Shown one piece after another: positions 19,076-29,611 of a stretch of DNA of 64,000 bases (position 1 is the first letter of the stretch; each line of letters starts with the position of its first letter). The notes under the pieces are model-generated. The model did no database searches and was not told the DNA's origin. It saw only the letters and a list, made by a program, of their open reading frames with translations. The stretch is taken from assembly GCA_023260985.1 (NCBI GenBank), contig JALRKY010000008.1, positions 1-64,000 of the forward strand, given 5' to 3'. The DNA is from Altererythrobacter sp. (GTDB lineage Bacteria > Pseudomonadota > Alphaproteobacteria > Sphingomonadales > Sphingomonadaceae). The position numbers and the translations under genes are program-made.

Positions 19076-19315
19076 ATGGACCGCGCCGAAGTCGATACCA
19101 CGATCCGCTCGTTGATCGATCCCTTCAACAAAAAGGGTGTCGAGATCACGGATGCGACGAGTTTTGCCAACGATCTGGAATTCGACAGCCTGACGGTGAT
19201 GGATTTCGTCGCCGAGATCGAAGACGCGTTCGACATCATCATAAGCATGAACCAGCAGGCCGAGATCGAGAATTTCGGCCAGCTGATCGATGCTGTCACC
19301 AAGCTGCAGGGCTAA
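19076..19315 (+). CDS. Acyl carrier protein, sphingolipid-associated
   Basis: NDLEFDSLTVMDFVAEIEDAFDI phosphopantetheine site (DSL); overlaps the serine palmitoyltransferase start. Confidence 0.9.
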   Translation: MDRAEVDTTIRSLIDPFNKKGVEITDATSFANDLEFDSLTVMDFVAEIEDAFDIIISMNQQAEIENFGQLIDAVTKLQG

Positions 19316-20535
19316 TGATGGCAGACGGTCCGGCCTCGGGAGACCTCTTCTCCAAGTTCGACGAGCTCATCGCCATGCGCGAGGGCCTGCTGGCTGGCGG
19401 GCAGGAAGATCCCTTCAGCCTGGTGATGGAACAGGTGCTCTCGCCCACGCAGGCGATCTGCAACGGGCGCAACACGATCCTTCTCGGCACCTACAATTAC
19501 ATGGGCATGACCTTCGATCCCGACGTCATCGCCGCGGGCAAGCAGGCCTATGACGAATTCGGCGCCGGCACCACTGGCAGCCGCGTGCTCAACGGCACTT
19601 TCTACCATCACCGCGATGTCGAGAATGCGCTCAAGGAATTCTACGCCATGGATCATGCCATGGTGTTTTCGACCGGCTACCAGGCCAATCTCGGCATCAT
19701 CAGCACCATCGCCGGCAAAGGCGACTACATCATCCTCGACATCGACAGCCACGCCAGTATCTGGGACGGCTGCAAGATGGGCGATGCGGAGGTGGTGCCG
19801 TTCAAGCACAATGACCTCGACGCGCTGGAAAAGCGTCTCCGCCGCGTACCCGAAGGAGCAGGCAAACTGGTGGTACTCGAAGGCGTCTATTCGATGCTGG
19901 GCGACATCGCGCCGCTCAAGCAAATGGTCTCTATCGCCAAGAAATACGGTGCGATGGTGTTGGTCGACGAAGCGCATTCGATGGGCTTCATCGGCGAGCA
20001 TGGCCGCGGCGTGTGCGAGGAGGCGGGCGTCATCGACGATTGCGACTTCATCATCGGCACTTTCTCGAAAAGCGTCGGCACGGTCGGCGGTTTCTGCGTG
20101 TCAAACCACCCGAAGTTCGAGATCATGCGGCTGGTGTGCCGCCCATATGTCTTCACCGCGGCGTTGCCGCCTGCCGTGATGGCCTCGAGCGCCACTTCGA
20201 TCCGCAAGCTCATGCACAATGGCAACAAGCGGGCGGATCTGTGGGAGAATTCGCGCACGCTCCATTCAGGGCTTCGCGCGCTCGGGTTCCAGCTCGGCAC
20301 CGACGAACCGCAGAGCGCGATCATTGCCGTGGTCATGCCTGACCTCGAGAAGGGTGCGGCGATGTGGGAGGCGCTGTTGAAGGAAGGGCTTTACGTCAAT
20401 TTGGCGCGCCCACCGGCGACCCCTGCGAACATGACGCTGCTGCGCTGTTCGCTGTGCGCCGAGCATTCGCCCAAGCAGGTGCAGACCATCCTCGGCATGT
20501 TCGAACGCGCGGGCAAGGCTGTCGGCATCATCTGA
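19315..20535 (+). CDS. spt: Serine palmitoyltransferase (alpha-oxoamine synthase family)
   Basis: YNYMGMTFDPDVIAAGKQAYDEFGAGTTGSRVLNGTF; LVDEAHSMGFIGEHGRGVCEEAGV; GTFSKSVGTVGGF (PLP lysine). Confidence 0.93.
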   Translation: MMADGPASGDLFSKFDELIAMREGLLAGGQEDPFSLVMEQVLSPTQAICNGRNTILLGTYNYMGMTFDPDVIAAGKQAYDEFGAGTTGSRVLNGTFYHHRDVENALKEFYAMDHAMVFSTGYQANLGIISTIAGKGDYIILDIDSHASIWDGCKMGDAEVVPFKHNDLDALEKRLRRVPEGAGKLVVLEGVYSMLGDIAPLKQMVSIAKKYGAMVLVDEAHSMGFIGEHGRGVCEEAGVIDDCDFIIGTFSKSVGTVGGFCVSNHPKFEIMRLVCRPYVFTAALPPAVMASSATSIRKLMHNGNKRADLWENSRTLHSGLRALGFQLGTDEPQSAIIAVVMPDLEKGAAMWEALLKEGLYVNLARPPATPANMTLLRCSLCAEHSPKQVQTILGMFERAGKAVGII

Positions 20536-20686
20536 TTGCTGGGGCGGCCGATTGCGGCACGCCCCCTGTCGTCAATGCGATCAGGCGCCTTCGCCAGCCA
20601 TCGCGCCGTCGATCCCGGTTTCGGCAATCTCCTTGTTCTCCGGGAAGATCGGCCACAGCAATTGCTGGCTAAGCGTCGCTGGCGGG

Positions 20687-21337
20687 CTAGGTCGCGGAAG
20701 CCGCCGTGCAGCTCGCTTCGGGCGTTCCGCCCTCATCGCTGGCAAGCTGAGTCAGTGCAACGAACCCGCCCACGACCAACACCACGAACAATGTCGTCAC
20801 CGTGCCAAGGTATTCGTCGATGACGCGCTTGATCGGCGCGCCGAACACGCGGAACAGGATCCCCACGGTCATGAAGATCAGTACGCGGCCGGCCAGGCTG
20901 GCAAGGATGAAGGGCAGCAGCGCCATCTCCATGAAGCCCGCCGTGATGGTCAGCAGCTTGAACGGCACAGGCGTGGCCGCGGCAAAGATCACCGCCGCTA
21001 CCCCATATTCCTTGAAAGTGCATTGCGCCGCCGGGAAGCTCGCGGTGAGCCCCAGCATTTCGAGCATCTGCTTGCCGACGGTGTCGTAAAGCCCCCAGCC
21101 AATCGCATAGCCGAACAGCGCGCCTGCGACCGACGACAGCGTGGCGATCGCCGCGAAGCGTACCGCCTTCTTGGGCTCGGCGAGGCACATCAGGCCCAGC
21201 AAAGGGTGCGGCGGGATCGGGAAGAAGCTCGCTTCGACGAAGCAGAAGAACGCCAGCCAGCCCTGCGCATGCGGATGCGCGGCTTTGTCCATTGTCCAAT
21301 TGTAGAGACCGCGCAGCGGCTTCATGATCATGAGCAA
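20687..21337 (-). CDS. YqaA/DedA-like membrane protein
   Basis: FVEASFFPIPPHPLLGLMCLAEPKKAVRFAAIATLSSVAGALFGYAIG; AAATPVPFKLLTITAGFMEMALLPFILASLAGR. Confidence 0.85.
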   Translation of the reverse strand: MLMIMKPLRGLYNWTMDKAAHPHAQGWLAFFCFVEASFFPIPPHPLLGLMCLAEPKKAVRFAAIATLSSVAGALFGYAIGWGLYDTVGKQMLEMLGLTASFPAAQCTFKEYGVAAVIFAAATPVPFKLLTITAGFMEMALLPFILASLAGRVLIFMTVGILFRVFGAPIKRVIDEYLGTVTTLFVVLVVGGFVALTQLASDEGGTPEASCTAASAT

Positions 21338-21777
21338 AGCGATCCCTCTGAAGATGTGCGGGGATTAAGGCAGGCCGCAGATGGAGGCAAGAATTGGAAG
21401 TTTACTTTTTCCGCCGCGGTTTCAGGCGGCAAAGCAGCCTGTCATTTTAGTGGTAATGCGGACTTTGAGGTTCGTAATGTCGTCGTCAACACCGCAAGGC
21501 GGCACATTGATCCACCCAGAAGCCCGCATCGCAATCGGCGAGATCATCGCTTCGCTCAGCTTGGCAGGGATACTCCCAAAGTAGCTCCTCAAAATTCTTA
21601 ACACGCACAGCCAGTTCGCTGGCTGCGCGGCGCATGATTTTTGGGAAATTGTTCGACGCCTGCGATAGCGACTAAAATGCAACAGCTTTTGAAAAGCTCA
21701 TGCTTGCATCCACCTGGTCGAGTGGCTAGAGAAATAAGCAATATTTGCAGGTAAGCAGATCAAAGGGGAAAATAAGA

Positions 21778-22860
21778 ATGCGCATGATGGTCTTGGGACT
21801 AGCGTTGGCTTCGACCGCGCTCACCACGCCCGCAATCGCTCGTGACGGCCAATGGTACATCGGCGTTGACGCCGGCGCGATGATTGTCGCTGATACCGAA
21901 GTAAATGGCGGTGATGCCATTTTAGAACACGACACTGGTCATGACTTCGGCGGCGTGATCGGTCACGATTTCGGTGCATTCCGCCTCGAATCGGAAGTAA
22001 GCTACCGCGAAGCCCAGCTGGAAAAGCTCTCAGTTGGTGCCGACTCATTCGCAGCCAACGGCAAGGGCAACGCTCTTAGTTTCATGCTCAACGGCGTGTT
22101 TGACTTCGGCCCTGAAGATGGCCTGCAGGCTTTTGTGGGTGGCGGTATTGGCGTGGCACGCGTCGACCTGTCGAATACGCTGAACCGTACTTCACCGGAC
22201 TCCGGCATTTACAGTGATTCGGATTCCGGACTTGCGTGGCAGCTGCTGGCTGGCCTGCGCGCTCCGCTCAGCGGCAATTGGGACGTCGGCGTGAAGTATC
22301 GTTACTTCAACGCGCCGAACGTCAACATCGTAGCCAGTGACGGCTCCGGTCTTGAAGGCGACTTCAAGTCGCACTCGCTGATGGGCTCGCTGATCTACAA
22401 CTTCGGCGCTGAAGCTCCGCCGCCTCCGCCGCCCCCGCCGCCTCCGCCGCCGCCTCCGCCTCCGCCGCCGCCGCCGCCGCCGCCTCCGCCGCCGCCGCCG
22501 CCTCCGGTGTGCAACACGGGTCCGTACATCGTCTTCTTTAATTGGGACGAAGCGGACATCACTCCGGAAGCGGCGACCGTTCTGGACAACGCGGTTACGG
22601 CTTACGCTGACTGCGGCAAAGCAAGCATCATGCTCGCTGGCCACACCGACCGTTCGGGCACCGTGACCTACAACATGGGTCTTGCTGAGCGCCGCAACGC
22701 TTCGGTCAGCGAATACCTCACTGGCCGCGGCATCCCCGATGCACGCATCTCCAGTGAAGCGTTCGGTGAATCGCAGCCGCGCGTTCCGACTGAAGACGGC
22801 GTTCGCGAACTCCAAAACCGCCGGGTAGAAGTCACTTACGGCCCGGGTTCGGGCATGTAA
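21778..22860 (+). CDS. OmpA-family outer membrane protein with polyproline linker
   Basis: Signal peptide MRMMVLGLALASTALTTPAIA; beta-barrel; 30 Pro; OmpA-C domain FNWDEADITPEAATVLDNAV..GHTDRSGTVTYNMGLAERRNASVSEYL..GESQPRVPTEDGVRELQNRRVEV. Confidence 0.92.
   Translation: MRMMVLGLALASTALTTPAIARDGQWYIGVDAGAMIVADTEVNGGDAILEHDTGHDFGGVIGHDFGAFRLESEVSYREAQLEKLSVGADSFAANGKGNALSFMLNGVFDFGPEDGLQAFVGGGIGVARVDLSNTLNRTSPDSGIYSDSDSGLAWQLLAGLRAPLSGNWDVGVKYRYFNAPNVNIVASDGSGLEGDFKSHSLMGSLIYNFGAEAPPPPPPPPPPPPPPPPPPPPPPPPPPPPPPVCNTGPYIVFFNWDEADITPEAATVLDNAVTAYADCGKASIMLAGHTDRSGTVTYNMGLAERRNASVSEYLTGRGIPDARISSEAFGESQPRVPTEDGVRELQNRRVEVTYGPGSGM
22417..22506 (+). repeat. Uninterrupted run of 30 proline codons (CCN)30
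   Basis: Counted by eye between GEAP.. and ..VCNTG in the OmpA-family CDS; mostly CCG with several CCT and one CCC. Confidence 0.95.
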
Positions 22861-22891
22861 TCTTCGGTTACATCGAACCAAAAAGTGATAA

Positions 22892-22918
22892 GGGGCCGGA
22901 GCTTTCCGGCCCCTTTTT
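22892..22918 (+). terminator. Rho-independent terminator of the OmpA-family gene
   Basis: GGGGCCGGA-GCTT-TCCGGCCCC-TTTTT. Confidence 0.9.
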
Positions 22919-22955
22919 CGTTGAGGACCAAAGGATTTAGAAACAGAGGCTTCCT

Positions 22956-23486
22956 ATGAAAAGACCCGTCACTGCATTGCTGCTTGGCTCTTTCCTTGTC
23001 ACCAGCTGCGCCACCACTGCAGTGCCGTCTACAGTGATTGTCGCAAACGGCAGCCTGATCCGCGCAGACGGGCAACAAGCGGGTCGTACCGAATTGCTCC
23101 GGGAAGGCGATCGGCTTTATCTGCGCCTGACTGGCAGCGGTTTCGATGCAGGCACCCGCGCGCTTCACCTTCACCAGCAGGGCAAATGCGACAGACCTGA
23201 CTTTACTTCAGCTGGCGGGCACCTCAATCCGTTCGGCAAGACGCATGGAAAGCTTAGCGAAATGGGTCAGCACCTCGGCGATCTTCCCAACCTCGAGATT
23301 CCGGCAACTGGATCATTCGAAATGACTGTCGAACTATACGGGTCTGCGAGCAAAACCCTGCCGCAGATCCTCGATGCCGAGGGCACTGCGGTCATGATCC
23401 ACGCCGGGCCGGACGACTACAAGACCGATCCCTCGGGCGCGGCCGGACCGCGGATTGCCTGCGCGGTGCTTTCGCCGACGTCCTGA
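22956..23486 (+). CDS. Cu/Zn superoxide dismutase-like lipoprotein
   Basis: Lipobox LLLGSFLVTSCAT; HLHQQGKCDRPDFTSAGGHLNPFGKTHG; HLGDLPNLEI; AVMIHAGPDDYKTDPSGAAGPRIACAVL. Confidence 0.88.
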   Translation: MKRPVTALLLGSFLVTSCATTAVPSTVIVANGSLIRADGQQAGRTELLREGDRLYLRLTGSGFDAGTRALHLHQQGKCDRPDFTSAGGHLNPFGKTHGKLSEMGQHLGDLPNLEIPATGSFEMTVELYGSASKTLPQILDAEGTAVMIHAGPDDYKTDPSGAAGPRIACAVLSPTS

Positions 23487-23506
23487 CTAGTCGAGACAGA
23501 TTTCAG

Positions 23507-25114
23507 TCAAACCCGCGTTTCGCCGGCAGCCTTGGCCCGCGCGAGCAGGCTCTCGCTTGCTGCAGGTACGAGGCGGATCGCCGCGAGGATGAGCGCGAAA
23601 CCGATCGGTGTGATCCACAGGGTTGCGATCACTCCCTTTGAAAGATCACCGTCGTTGATTGAGGAAACATAGCCAGCGAGATAGGGCCCCAATGCCAGGC
23701 CGACCAGCGTCGTGGCTAGGAAGAAAGTCGCTGTAGCGACACCACGCATGCGTGGAAGCACCAGCGACTGACTGGTCGCCGCAGCTGCACCAAGCGCAGA
23801 CGCGGTCAGCAATTGCGCCACGAAGGCAAGGATGAAGAACAGCGTCATGTCTTCGGTCGTGAAGAGCCAATAGGCGACGGGAACCGGGGTCAGCAGGCCG
23901 AACATGAGCACGTAGAGACGGCCCGCCGGATCGCGTTCGAACAGCAAGTCCGCCACGCGGCCACCCAGGGTTACCCCAAGGAAGCCCGCCACAGCACTGG
24001 GGCCACCAATCCAGAAGCCCAGGCTCCCCTTGTCGATATCGAAGACGCGCTCGGCATAGGGCGCGGTCCAATAGGCGCTGGCATAGGCCATGAAGGCAAC
24101 CGTGCCATAACCCAGGATAGTACACAGGAAGGCCGGCGAGCCCCAGGTCAGGCGGAAGGTAGGCAGATCGCGGCTGCGGAGCGCCGTCGCCCAGCAGAAC
24201 ACCGCGTAGTAGCCGATCGCAAGCAGCAACCACTGATCGGTGATCGCCTCGACAATCATGCCTTTCCCCGAAGCAAGCCAGTTCGTGAGAAGGACCGCTA
24301 TGGCGAATGCCCCGGCAAGAACGAGCAGGTTCAAGACCAACGCCCCCATACCCCTGCGGGCAGCGCCGATGAGCGTGAAAGGCGGGATAACCGTCAGTAA
24401 CTCGGTAACGAAGCCACGGAAAGGCGCTGGAGCGGCATGGGTTTCGATGCCGTCCATCGCGCCGCGTAATGGCTCGCGCAGCGTCAGCACCCACAGTGCC
24501 AGCAACAACCCCGGAAAGCCCACTGCAATGAACGCCGCCTGCCATCCTGCGAGGCCCAATGGGCCGCCGTCGGGGTAGGCCGCGTTCCATTGATCTACGA
24601 TCAGTCCGCCGATCAGCAGCGACACGCCGCCGCCGATATAGAGGCCAGAGCTGTAGATTGCCAAAGCGGTCGCGCGAAGGCGGGCAGGGAACCAGTCCGA
24701 AATGAGCGAATAGGCCGAAGGGCTGGCGGTCGCCTCGCCCACGCCCACGCCAATCCGCGCAACTGTGAGTGTCGTCGCATCGCGTGCGAAACCCGAGAAC
24801 GCTGTCATGGCAGACCAGAGCGAGAGCCCGATCGTCATCAGGCGAACTCGCTTCCAGCTGTCAGCCAGCTTGCCCAAGGGGATGCCGAACAGTGCGTAGA
24901 AAATCGCGAAGGCCGTGCCGTAAAGGAAGCCGAGATAAGCGTCATCGACCCCGAGGTCAGCCTTGATGTCATTGGCGAGGATCGAGAGGATCTGGCGGTC
25001 GATGAAGTTCAGAACATAGACCAGCACAAGGACGCCGAGCGCATACCAGCTGTAAGCTGGCACGCCCTGCGGCGCTTGTTCAGGTGTAACCTGTTGCGTA
25101 GTCTCTTCGCTCAT
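23507..25114 (-). CDS. MFS transporter (spinster-type)
   Basis: [65 protein letters not shown]; about 12 hydrophobic segments. Confidence 0.9.
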   Translation of the reverse strand: MSEETTQQVTPEQAPQGVPAYSWYALGVLVLVYVLNFIDRQILSILANDIKADLGVDDAYLGFLYGTAFAIFYALFGIPLGKLADSWKRVRLMTIGLSLWSAMTAFSGFARDATTLTVARIGVGVGEATASPSAYSLISDWFPARLRATALAIYSSGLYIGGGVSLLIGGLIVDQWNAAYPDGGPLGLAGWQAAFIAVGFPGLLLALWVLTLREPLRGAMDGIETHAAPAPFRGFVTELLTVIPPFTLIGAARRGMGALVLNLLVLAGAFAIAVLLTNWLASGKGMIVEAITDQWLLLAIGYYAVFCWATALRSRDLPTFRLTWGSPAFLCTILGYGTVAFMAYASAYWTAPYAERVFDIDKGSLGFWIGGPSAVAGFLGVTLGGRVADLLFERDPAGRLYVLMFGLLTPVPVAYWLFTTEDMTLFFILAFVAQLLTASALGAAAATSQSLVLPRMRGVATATFFLATTLVGLALGPYLAGYVSSINDGDLSKGVIATLWITPIGFALILAAIRLVPAASESLLARAKAAGETRV

Positions 25115-25836
25115 GCATCTGCCCTATTTTCTTCAGTGCTTCCAGGCGCGTAGCGCGTGCTATCTTCAACGCCGGCCTCGGCAAAACCCTTTTTTCTCAG
25201 TCGACAGGAATCGCACAGGCCGCAGGCCAGCCCTTCCGGGGTCGGGTCATAGCAAGACCAGCTCCACGAAGGATCGAGCCCCAGCCGTGCGCATTCGCGG
25301 GCGATATCGGCCTTGGTCATCTGCTGCAGCGGCGCGTGGATGCGAAACGGATACCCCTCTACCCCTGCCTTGGTCCCCAGCCACGCGGTCTCGGCAAAGC
25401 TCGCGATGAATTCAGGCCGGCAATCTGGATAGCCGGAATAGTCCAGCGCGTTCACACCAATGAAAACGTCGCGCGCATGCGCAGCTTCGGCCGCAGCGAT
25501 GGTCAGCGAGAGGAACACCAGATTCCTTGCCGGGACGTAAGTGACCGGAATCGAATCCTCGACACCCGTTTTCGGCACGTCGATATCATCGGTCAGTGCC
25601 GAACCTCCAAACGCCCTCAAGTCCAGGCCCAGTTCCACATGCCGCTCGGCGCCAAGACGCTTGGCTATAGCTCTCGCCGCTTCGAGTTCGCGCCTGTGCC
25701 GCTGGCCATAGTCGATCGTCAGCGCATGGAGCGAATGGCCACGTTCGATCGCGATCGCAGCCGTAACCATCGAATCGAGACCGCCCGATAGCAGAACAAC
25801 CGCGGGTCCTTTGGGGGAATTTCCGTCGACAGGCAT
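25111..25836 (-). CDS. queC: 7-cyano-7-deazaguanine synthase
   Basis: [73 protein letters not shown]-like segment; zinc [22 protein letters not shown]. Confidence 0.97.
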   Translation of the reverse strand: MPVDGNSPKGPAVVLLSGGLDSMVTAAIAIERGHSLHALTIDYGQRHRRELEAARAIAKRLGAERHVELGLDLRAFGGSALTDDIDVPKTGVEDSIPVTYVPARNLVFLSLTIAAAEAAHARDVFIGVNALDYSGYPDCRPEFIASFAETAWLGTKAGVEGYPFRIHAPLQQMTKADIARECARLGLDPSWSWSCYDPTPEGLACGLCDSCRLRKKGFAEAGVEDSTRYAPGSTEENRADA

Positions 25837-25893
25837 CAGGCTGGCTTAGCGATTGGCCCGACCGATGCAAACAGAACTGCGTTCAGGGTGCGA

Positions 25894-26310
25894 CTATTTG
25901 CAGCTTCCTGTCTGGCGTGCTTCGGCGAGGAACTGGAACGGCAAGCCATTGACGATACCCTGGCTTTCGATCTGCACCAGCGTCGCCGTTTCCCGGCGGA
26001 TGCTGGTGCGGCCATAGCCATTGCCTCGACAGGTGTAATGCACAGTCACCTCGGTCGCTCCGTCCTCGACAACGAACCGTCTACAATTGCGGTCATCATG
26101 CTGGAGCTGGATCAGCTCGTCGCCACTGCGAATACAGATCTTGCGGCTGGGCGAACCGTCGCGGAAGCGGATCGTCCACTCTCCCTTGCTCAGCCCGCTG
26201 AGCATGGCGAGGGCATTGGACTGGGCATGCGCAGGCATGACCAGCGCGACACCCGCCATCGCGAGCGTCACGAGACCGCCAACCAATCCTACCTTGCGTC
26301 CAATCAACAT
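25894..26310 (-). CDS. Hypothetical exported protein (DUF3617-like)
   Basis: Signal peptide; GLSKGEWTIRFRDGSPSRKICIRSGDELIQLQHDDRNCRRFVVEDGATEVTVHYTCRGNGYGRTSIRRET. Confidence 0.7.
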   Translation of the reverse strand: MLIGRKVGLVGGLVTLAMAGVALVMPAHAQSNALAMLSGLSKGEWTIRFRDGSPSRKICIRSGDELIQLQHDDRNCRRFVVEDGATEVTVHYTCRGNGYGRTSIRRETATLVQIESQGIVNGLPFQFLAEARQTGSCK

Positions 26311-26398
26311 CTTGCCTTCCAAGGCATATTTATGCTGCGCGAGCTTGTACGCCATGGCGTCTGCGCGATAAACCGTTCCTTAATAGCGACAAAACGTT

Positions 26399-27289
26399 TC
26401 AAATATCGACAATGAACTCGCGCGAGCAGAACGCGCAGTCGACCACGATGTCGCCCACATCATTGCGCATGGCGTCGCGCTCATACCCCGGGAAACGACC
26501 GAGCACATCCTTGTAATGCGCCACCGTGCAACGGCACCCCCTGGCAACCGCGGCCCCCTGCTCGACCCTGATCTCGCTTTCCTCATGGAACAGGCGCCAC
26601 ACAAGCGCTTCCATCGAAAGCCCGCCGTCGACCAGTTCGTCGTGGCTGAGCGAGCCCGCCAGCACGGCGACATGTTCCCAATCGGGATGGTCGAACCGCG
26701 CATGGAGCCGTTCGCGGCCCGCCTCGCCTTGCGGCAAGTGCTGCAACAACACCCCGCCCGCGACGCAGGACTGGCCCTGTGCGCGAATCCCGACCTTCAG
26801 CAGCGTGGGTATTTGCTCTGACTGCAAGAAGTAGGTCTCGCATGCTGCAGCGAGCGAATTCCCCTCAAGCGGCACGATCCCCTGATAGCGCTGGCGATTC
26901 CCGGTTTCGAAGGTGATCGCCAGGAACCCCTGCCCGAACAGCGAAGGCAAGGAAGGATTGGCGCCAAGCTGCGCCAGTCGGTCGCGATCGAAATCGGCAT
27001 AGCCGCGAACCTCGCCGCCGCGATAGTCGCAGACCAGCAGGCTAACCGGCCCATCCTGCGTTTGCGCCTGCATAGTCATTTGCGCCCCCTCTTCCTTGAG
27101 CAGGGCACCCATTAGCGCGGCGAGAACCAGCGCTTCGGCAAGCAAGTGCGTTACCGGAGCCGGATAGTCATGCGCGCCCAATATCTCGTCGAGCACAGAG
27201 TCAAGCCGCACCGCGCGCCCACGGGCATCACGGCCGGGCAGGCTGAAGCCTAGCAAGCGGTCGGCAAATATCTCATGAGTGTCAGTCAT
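26399..27289 (-). CDS. hslO: Redox-regulated chaperone Hsp33
   Basis: Hsp33 N-terminal domain; C-terminal CRCTVAHYKDVL...VVDCAFCSREF (CxC..CxxC). Confidence 0.93.
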   Translation of the reverse strand: MTDTHEIFADRLLGFSLPGRDARGRAVRLDSVLDEILGAHDYPAPVTHLLAEALVLAALMGALLKEEGAQMTMQAQTQDGPVSLLVCDYRGGEVRGYADFDRDRLAQLGANPSLPSLFGQGFLAITFETGNRQRYQGIVPLEGNSLAAACETYFLQSEQIPTLLKVGIRAQGQSCVAGGVLLQHLPQGEAGRERLHARFDHPDWEHVAVLAGSLSHDELVDGGLSMEALVWRLFHEESEIRVEQGAAVARGCRCTVAHYKDVLGRFPGYERDAMRNDVGDIVVDCAFCSREFIVDI

Positions 27290-27342
27290 CGCGGTGATAT
27301 GGGAATGGCGGCGGCAATCGGAAGATGCCGTCGCTCATTCTG

Positions 27343-28299
27343 CTAGAGTTTGCCAAGGCACCACAGGAGGACCGACTTCTGCGCGTGGATGCGGTTTTCG
27401 GCCTCATCGAACACGACCGAGCGCGGCCCTGCGAACACGCTTTCGGTCACCTCTTCGTCGACATGCGCCGGGAGGCAATGCAGGAAAAGAGCGTCGGGTT
27501 TCGCATGCGCCATCAAGGCATCGTTGACCTGATAGGGCGCCATCGCCGCCAGCTTGCTGTGGGTGTGGTCCTGCCCCATCGACACCCAGGTGTCGGTCAC
27601 GAGAACTTCTGCCCCATGTGCCGCCTCGGCAGCATCGCGGGTGAGCGTTACATTGGCACCGCCAGCGCGCGCCATCTCGACGAATTCGGGATTCGGATCA
27701 TATCCGGCAGGTGTCGCCACGCGCACGTTAAACTTCATCAACCCCGCCGCCTCGAGGATCGAGTGCAGCACATTGTTGCCGTCGCCGAACCACGCCAGCT
27801 CGAGCCCGGGCAGCGGCTTGCCATGCTCGATCACGGTCAGCAGATCGGCGACGATCTGGCACGGGTGTGAACGATCGGTCAGGCCGTTGATCACCGGAAC
27901 ATGGGCGTAATGCGCCATCTCCTCGACCTTGGCATGGTCGTCGGTTCTCAGCATGATGACGTCGACCATCCGGCTGAGCACGCGCGCGGTGTCGGCAATG
28001 CTTTCGCCGCGACCGAGCTGGCTTGACGAGGAATCGAGCACCAGCGTCGATCCGCCCAGCTGGCGCATGGCGACATCGAAGCTCACCCTTGTGCGGGTCG
28101 AGTTCTTTTCGAAAACCATCCCCAGCACATGGCCAGCCAGCGGCTGGTCAGCGTCGGGATTCCCCTTGGGACAACCCTGCCGCGCCGCCTTGCGATCGAT
28201 CGCATCGGCCAGCATTGCCGTGAGCGCATCGCCCCCTGCGTCCGAGAGGTCGAGAAAGCTGCGCACCATCGGCGCCAGGTCCAGTGGCTTATAGGCCAT
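27343..28299 (-). CDS. argF: Ornithine carbamoyltransferase
   Basis: [26 protein letters not shown] motif; [44 protein letters not shown]. Confidence 0.97.
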   Translation of the reverse strand: MAYKPLDLAPMVRSFLDLSDAGGDALTAMLADAIDRKAARQGCPKGNPDADQPLAGHVLGMVFEKNSTRTRVSFDVAMRQLGGSTLVLDSSSSQLGRGESIADTARVLSRMVDVIMLRTDDHAKVEEMAHYAHVPVINGLTDRSHPCQIVADLLTVIEHGKPLPGLELAWFGDGNNVLHSILEAAGLMKFNVRVATPAGYDPNPEFVEMARAGGANVTLTRDAAEAAHGAEVLVTDTWVSMGQDHTHSKLAAMAPYQVNDALMAHAKPDALFLHCLPAHVDEEVTESVFAGPRSVVFDEAENRIHAQKSVLLWCLGKL

Positions 28300-29489
28300 C
28301 AGCTTGTCTGCGGCAGTTCGAAGCTTGCCGCCCCCGCCGAAAGCTTCTCGAAGAATTCGTCGAACTCGGCATCGCCCACCACCAGCGGCGGCAGGATGCG
28401 CAGCGTGTTGTCACCCGCGGCCACCGCCAGAAGCTGGTGGTTGTCGCGCAAATGGGCATAGAAGGGACGGCTTTCGACCTTCATCTTCAGGCCGAGCATC
28501 AGCCCCTTGCCACGCACCAGCTCGAACAGGTCGGGATAGTTGCCGATGAACTGCTCGAGGCGACTGCGCAGCCGCTCTCCCTTGTCGCGCACTTGCGCAA
28601 GGAATTCATCGCTGGCGACAGCATCCATCACTGCCATGCCGGCCGCCATGGCCAGCGGGTTGCCGCCATAGGTCGAGCCATGCGTGCCGAGCCCCATGCC
28701 GCGCGCGGCCTTTTTGGTGGCGAGGCAGGCGCCCAGCGGGAAGCCGCCGCCGATCCCCTTGGCAGTCGCCAGGATGTCAGGCTCGATCCCGTATTGCTCA
28801 TAGGCATAGAAGGTGCCGGTCCGCGCCACGCCGCACTGCACTTCGTCGAGCACCAGCATCAGATCGTGCTGGTCGGCCAATTCGCGTAACCCCTTCATGA
28901 AGCTGTCGGACGCCGGACGGATCCCGCCCTCGCCCTGGATCGGCTCGACAAGGAAACCCGCCGTGTGCGGCCCCATCAGCGACTTAGCGCTTTCGAGATT
29001 GTCGAACTCCGCATATTTGAACCCGGCCAGCAGCGGCGAGAAGCCGTGATGCATCTTCTCCTGATTCGACGCGCTGATCGTCGCCATCGTGCGCCCGTGA
29101 AAGGCATTAGCGAAGGTGATCAACTCGAACCGCGTCGTGTCGCCCTGATGTTGGTGATAGGCGCGCGCCGTCTTGATCGCGCATTCCACCGCTTCCGCGC
29201 CCGAATTGGTAAAGAAAACCGTGTCGGCGAAGGTCTTGTCGACCAGCCGTTGCGCCAGCACTTCGCCTTGCGGGCTGCCATAGAGGTTCGAGACGTGCAT
29301 CAGCGTTTCGGCCTGGCGCTGGATCGCGCCGATCAGGCCTTCGTGCGAATGGCCCAAAAGGTTCACCGCGATCCCGCTGGCGAAATCGAGATATCGAGTC
29401 CCGTCCTCATCGATCAGGTGGCAATGCTCACCGCGCACCGGCCGGACGCCACAACGCGGATAGACGGGCATCAAGGGAGTGATCGACAT
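28299..29489 (-). CDS. argD: Acetylornithine aminotransferase
   Basis: [78 protein letters not shown]. Confidence 0.96.
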   Translation of the reverse strand: MSITPLMPVYPRCGVRPVRGEHCHLIDEDGTRYLDFASGIAVNLLGHSHEGLIGAIQRQAETLMHVSNLYGSPQGEVLAQRLVDKTFADTVFFTNSGAEAVECAIKTARAYHQHQGDTTRFELITFANAFHGRTMATISASNQEKMHHGFSPLLAGFKYAEFDNLESAKSLMGPHTAGFLVEPIQGEGGIRPASDSFMKGLRELADQHDLMLVLDEVQCGVARTGTFYAYEQYGIEPDILATAKGIGGGFPLGACLATKKAARGMGLGTHGSTYGGNPLAMAAGMAVMDAVASDEFLAQVRDKGERLRSRLEQFIGNYPDLFELVRGKGLMLGLKMKVESRPFYAHLRDNHQLLAVAAGDNTLRILPPLVVGDAEFDEFFEKLSAGAASFELPQTS

Positions 29490-29611
29490 TTCGGAACCTC
29501 TGGCAATTTTTGAATCGGATAAACGAGAAATGGCGGCCCATCAGGACCGCCATCTCCGCGTCGTTTAGATGCTGGCACCGGGTCGGTCAAACGACCGGGC
29601 CGGTAAGGTAA

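Noticed and set aside
20540-20690. Possible minus-strand peptide ..QQLLWPIFPENKEIAETGIDGAMAGEGA* beyond the YqaA-like stop
   Set aside because: Would require another frameshift and I cannot match it to a known family; insufficient support.
21640-21780. Sequence CCTGGTCGAGTGGCTAGAG resembling a tRNA D-arm
   Set aside because: No acceptor stem, anticodon arm or T-loop (GGTTCGAATCC-like) could be paired around it.
22192-22881. Arg-rich/poly-Gly minus-strand ORFs opposite the OmpA-family gene
   Set aside because: Reverse readings of the CCG/CCT proline tract, not real proteins.
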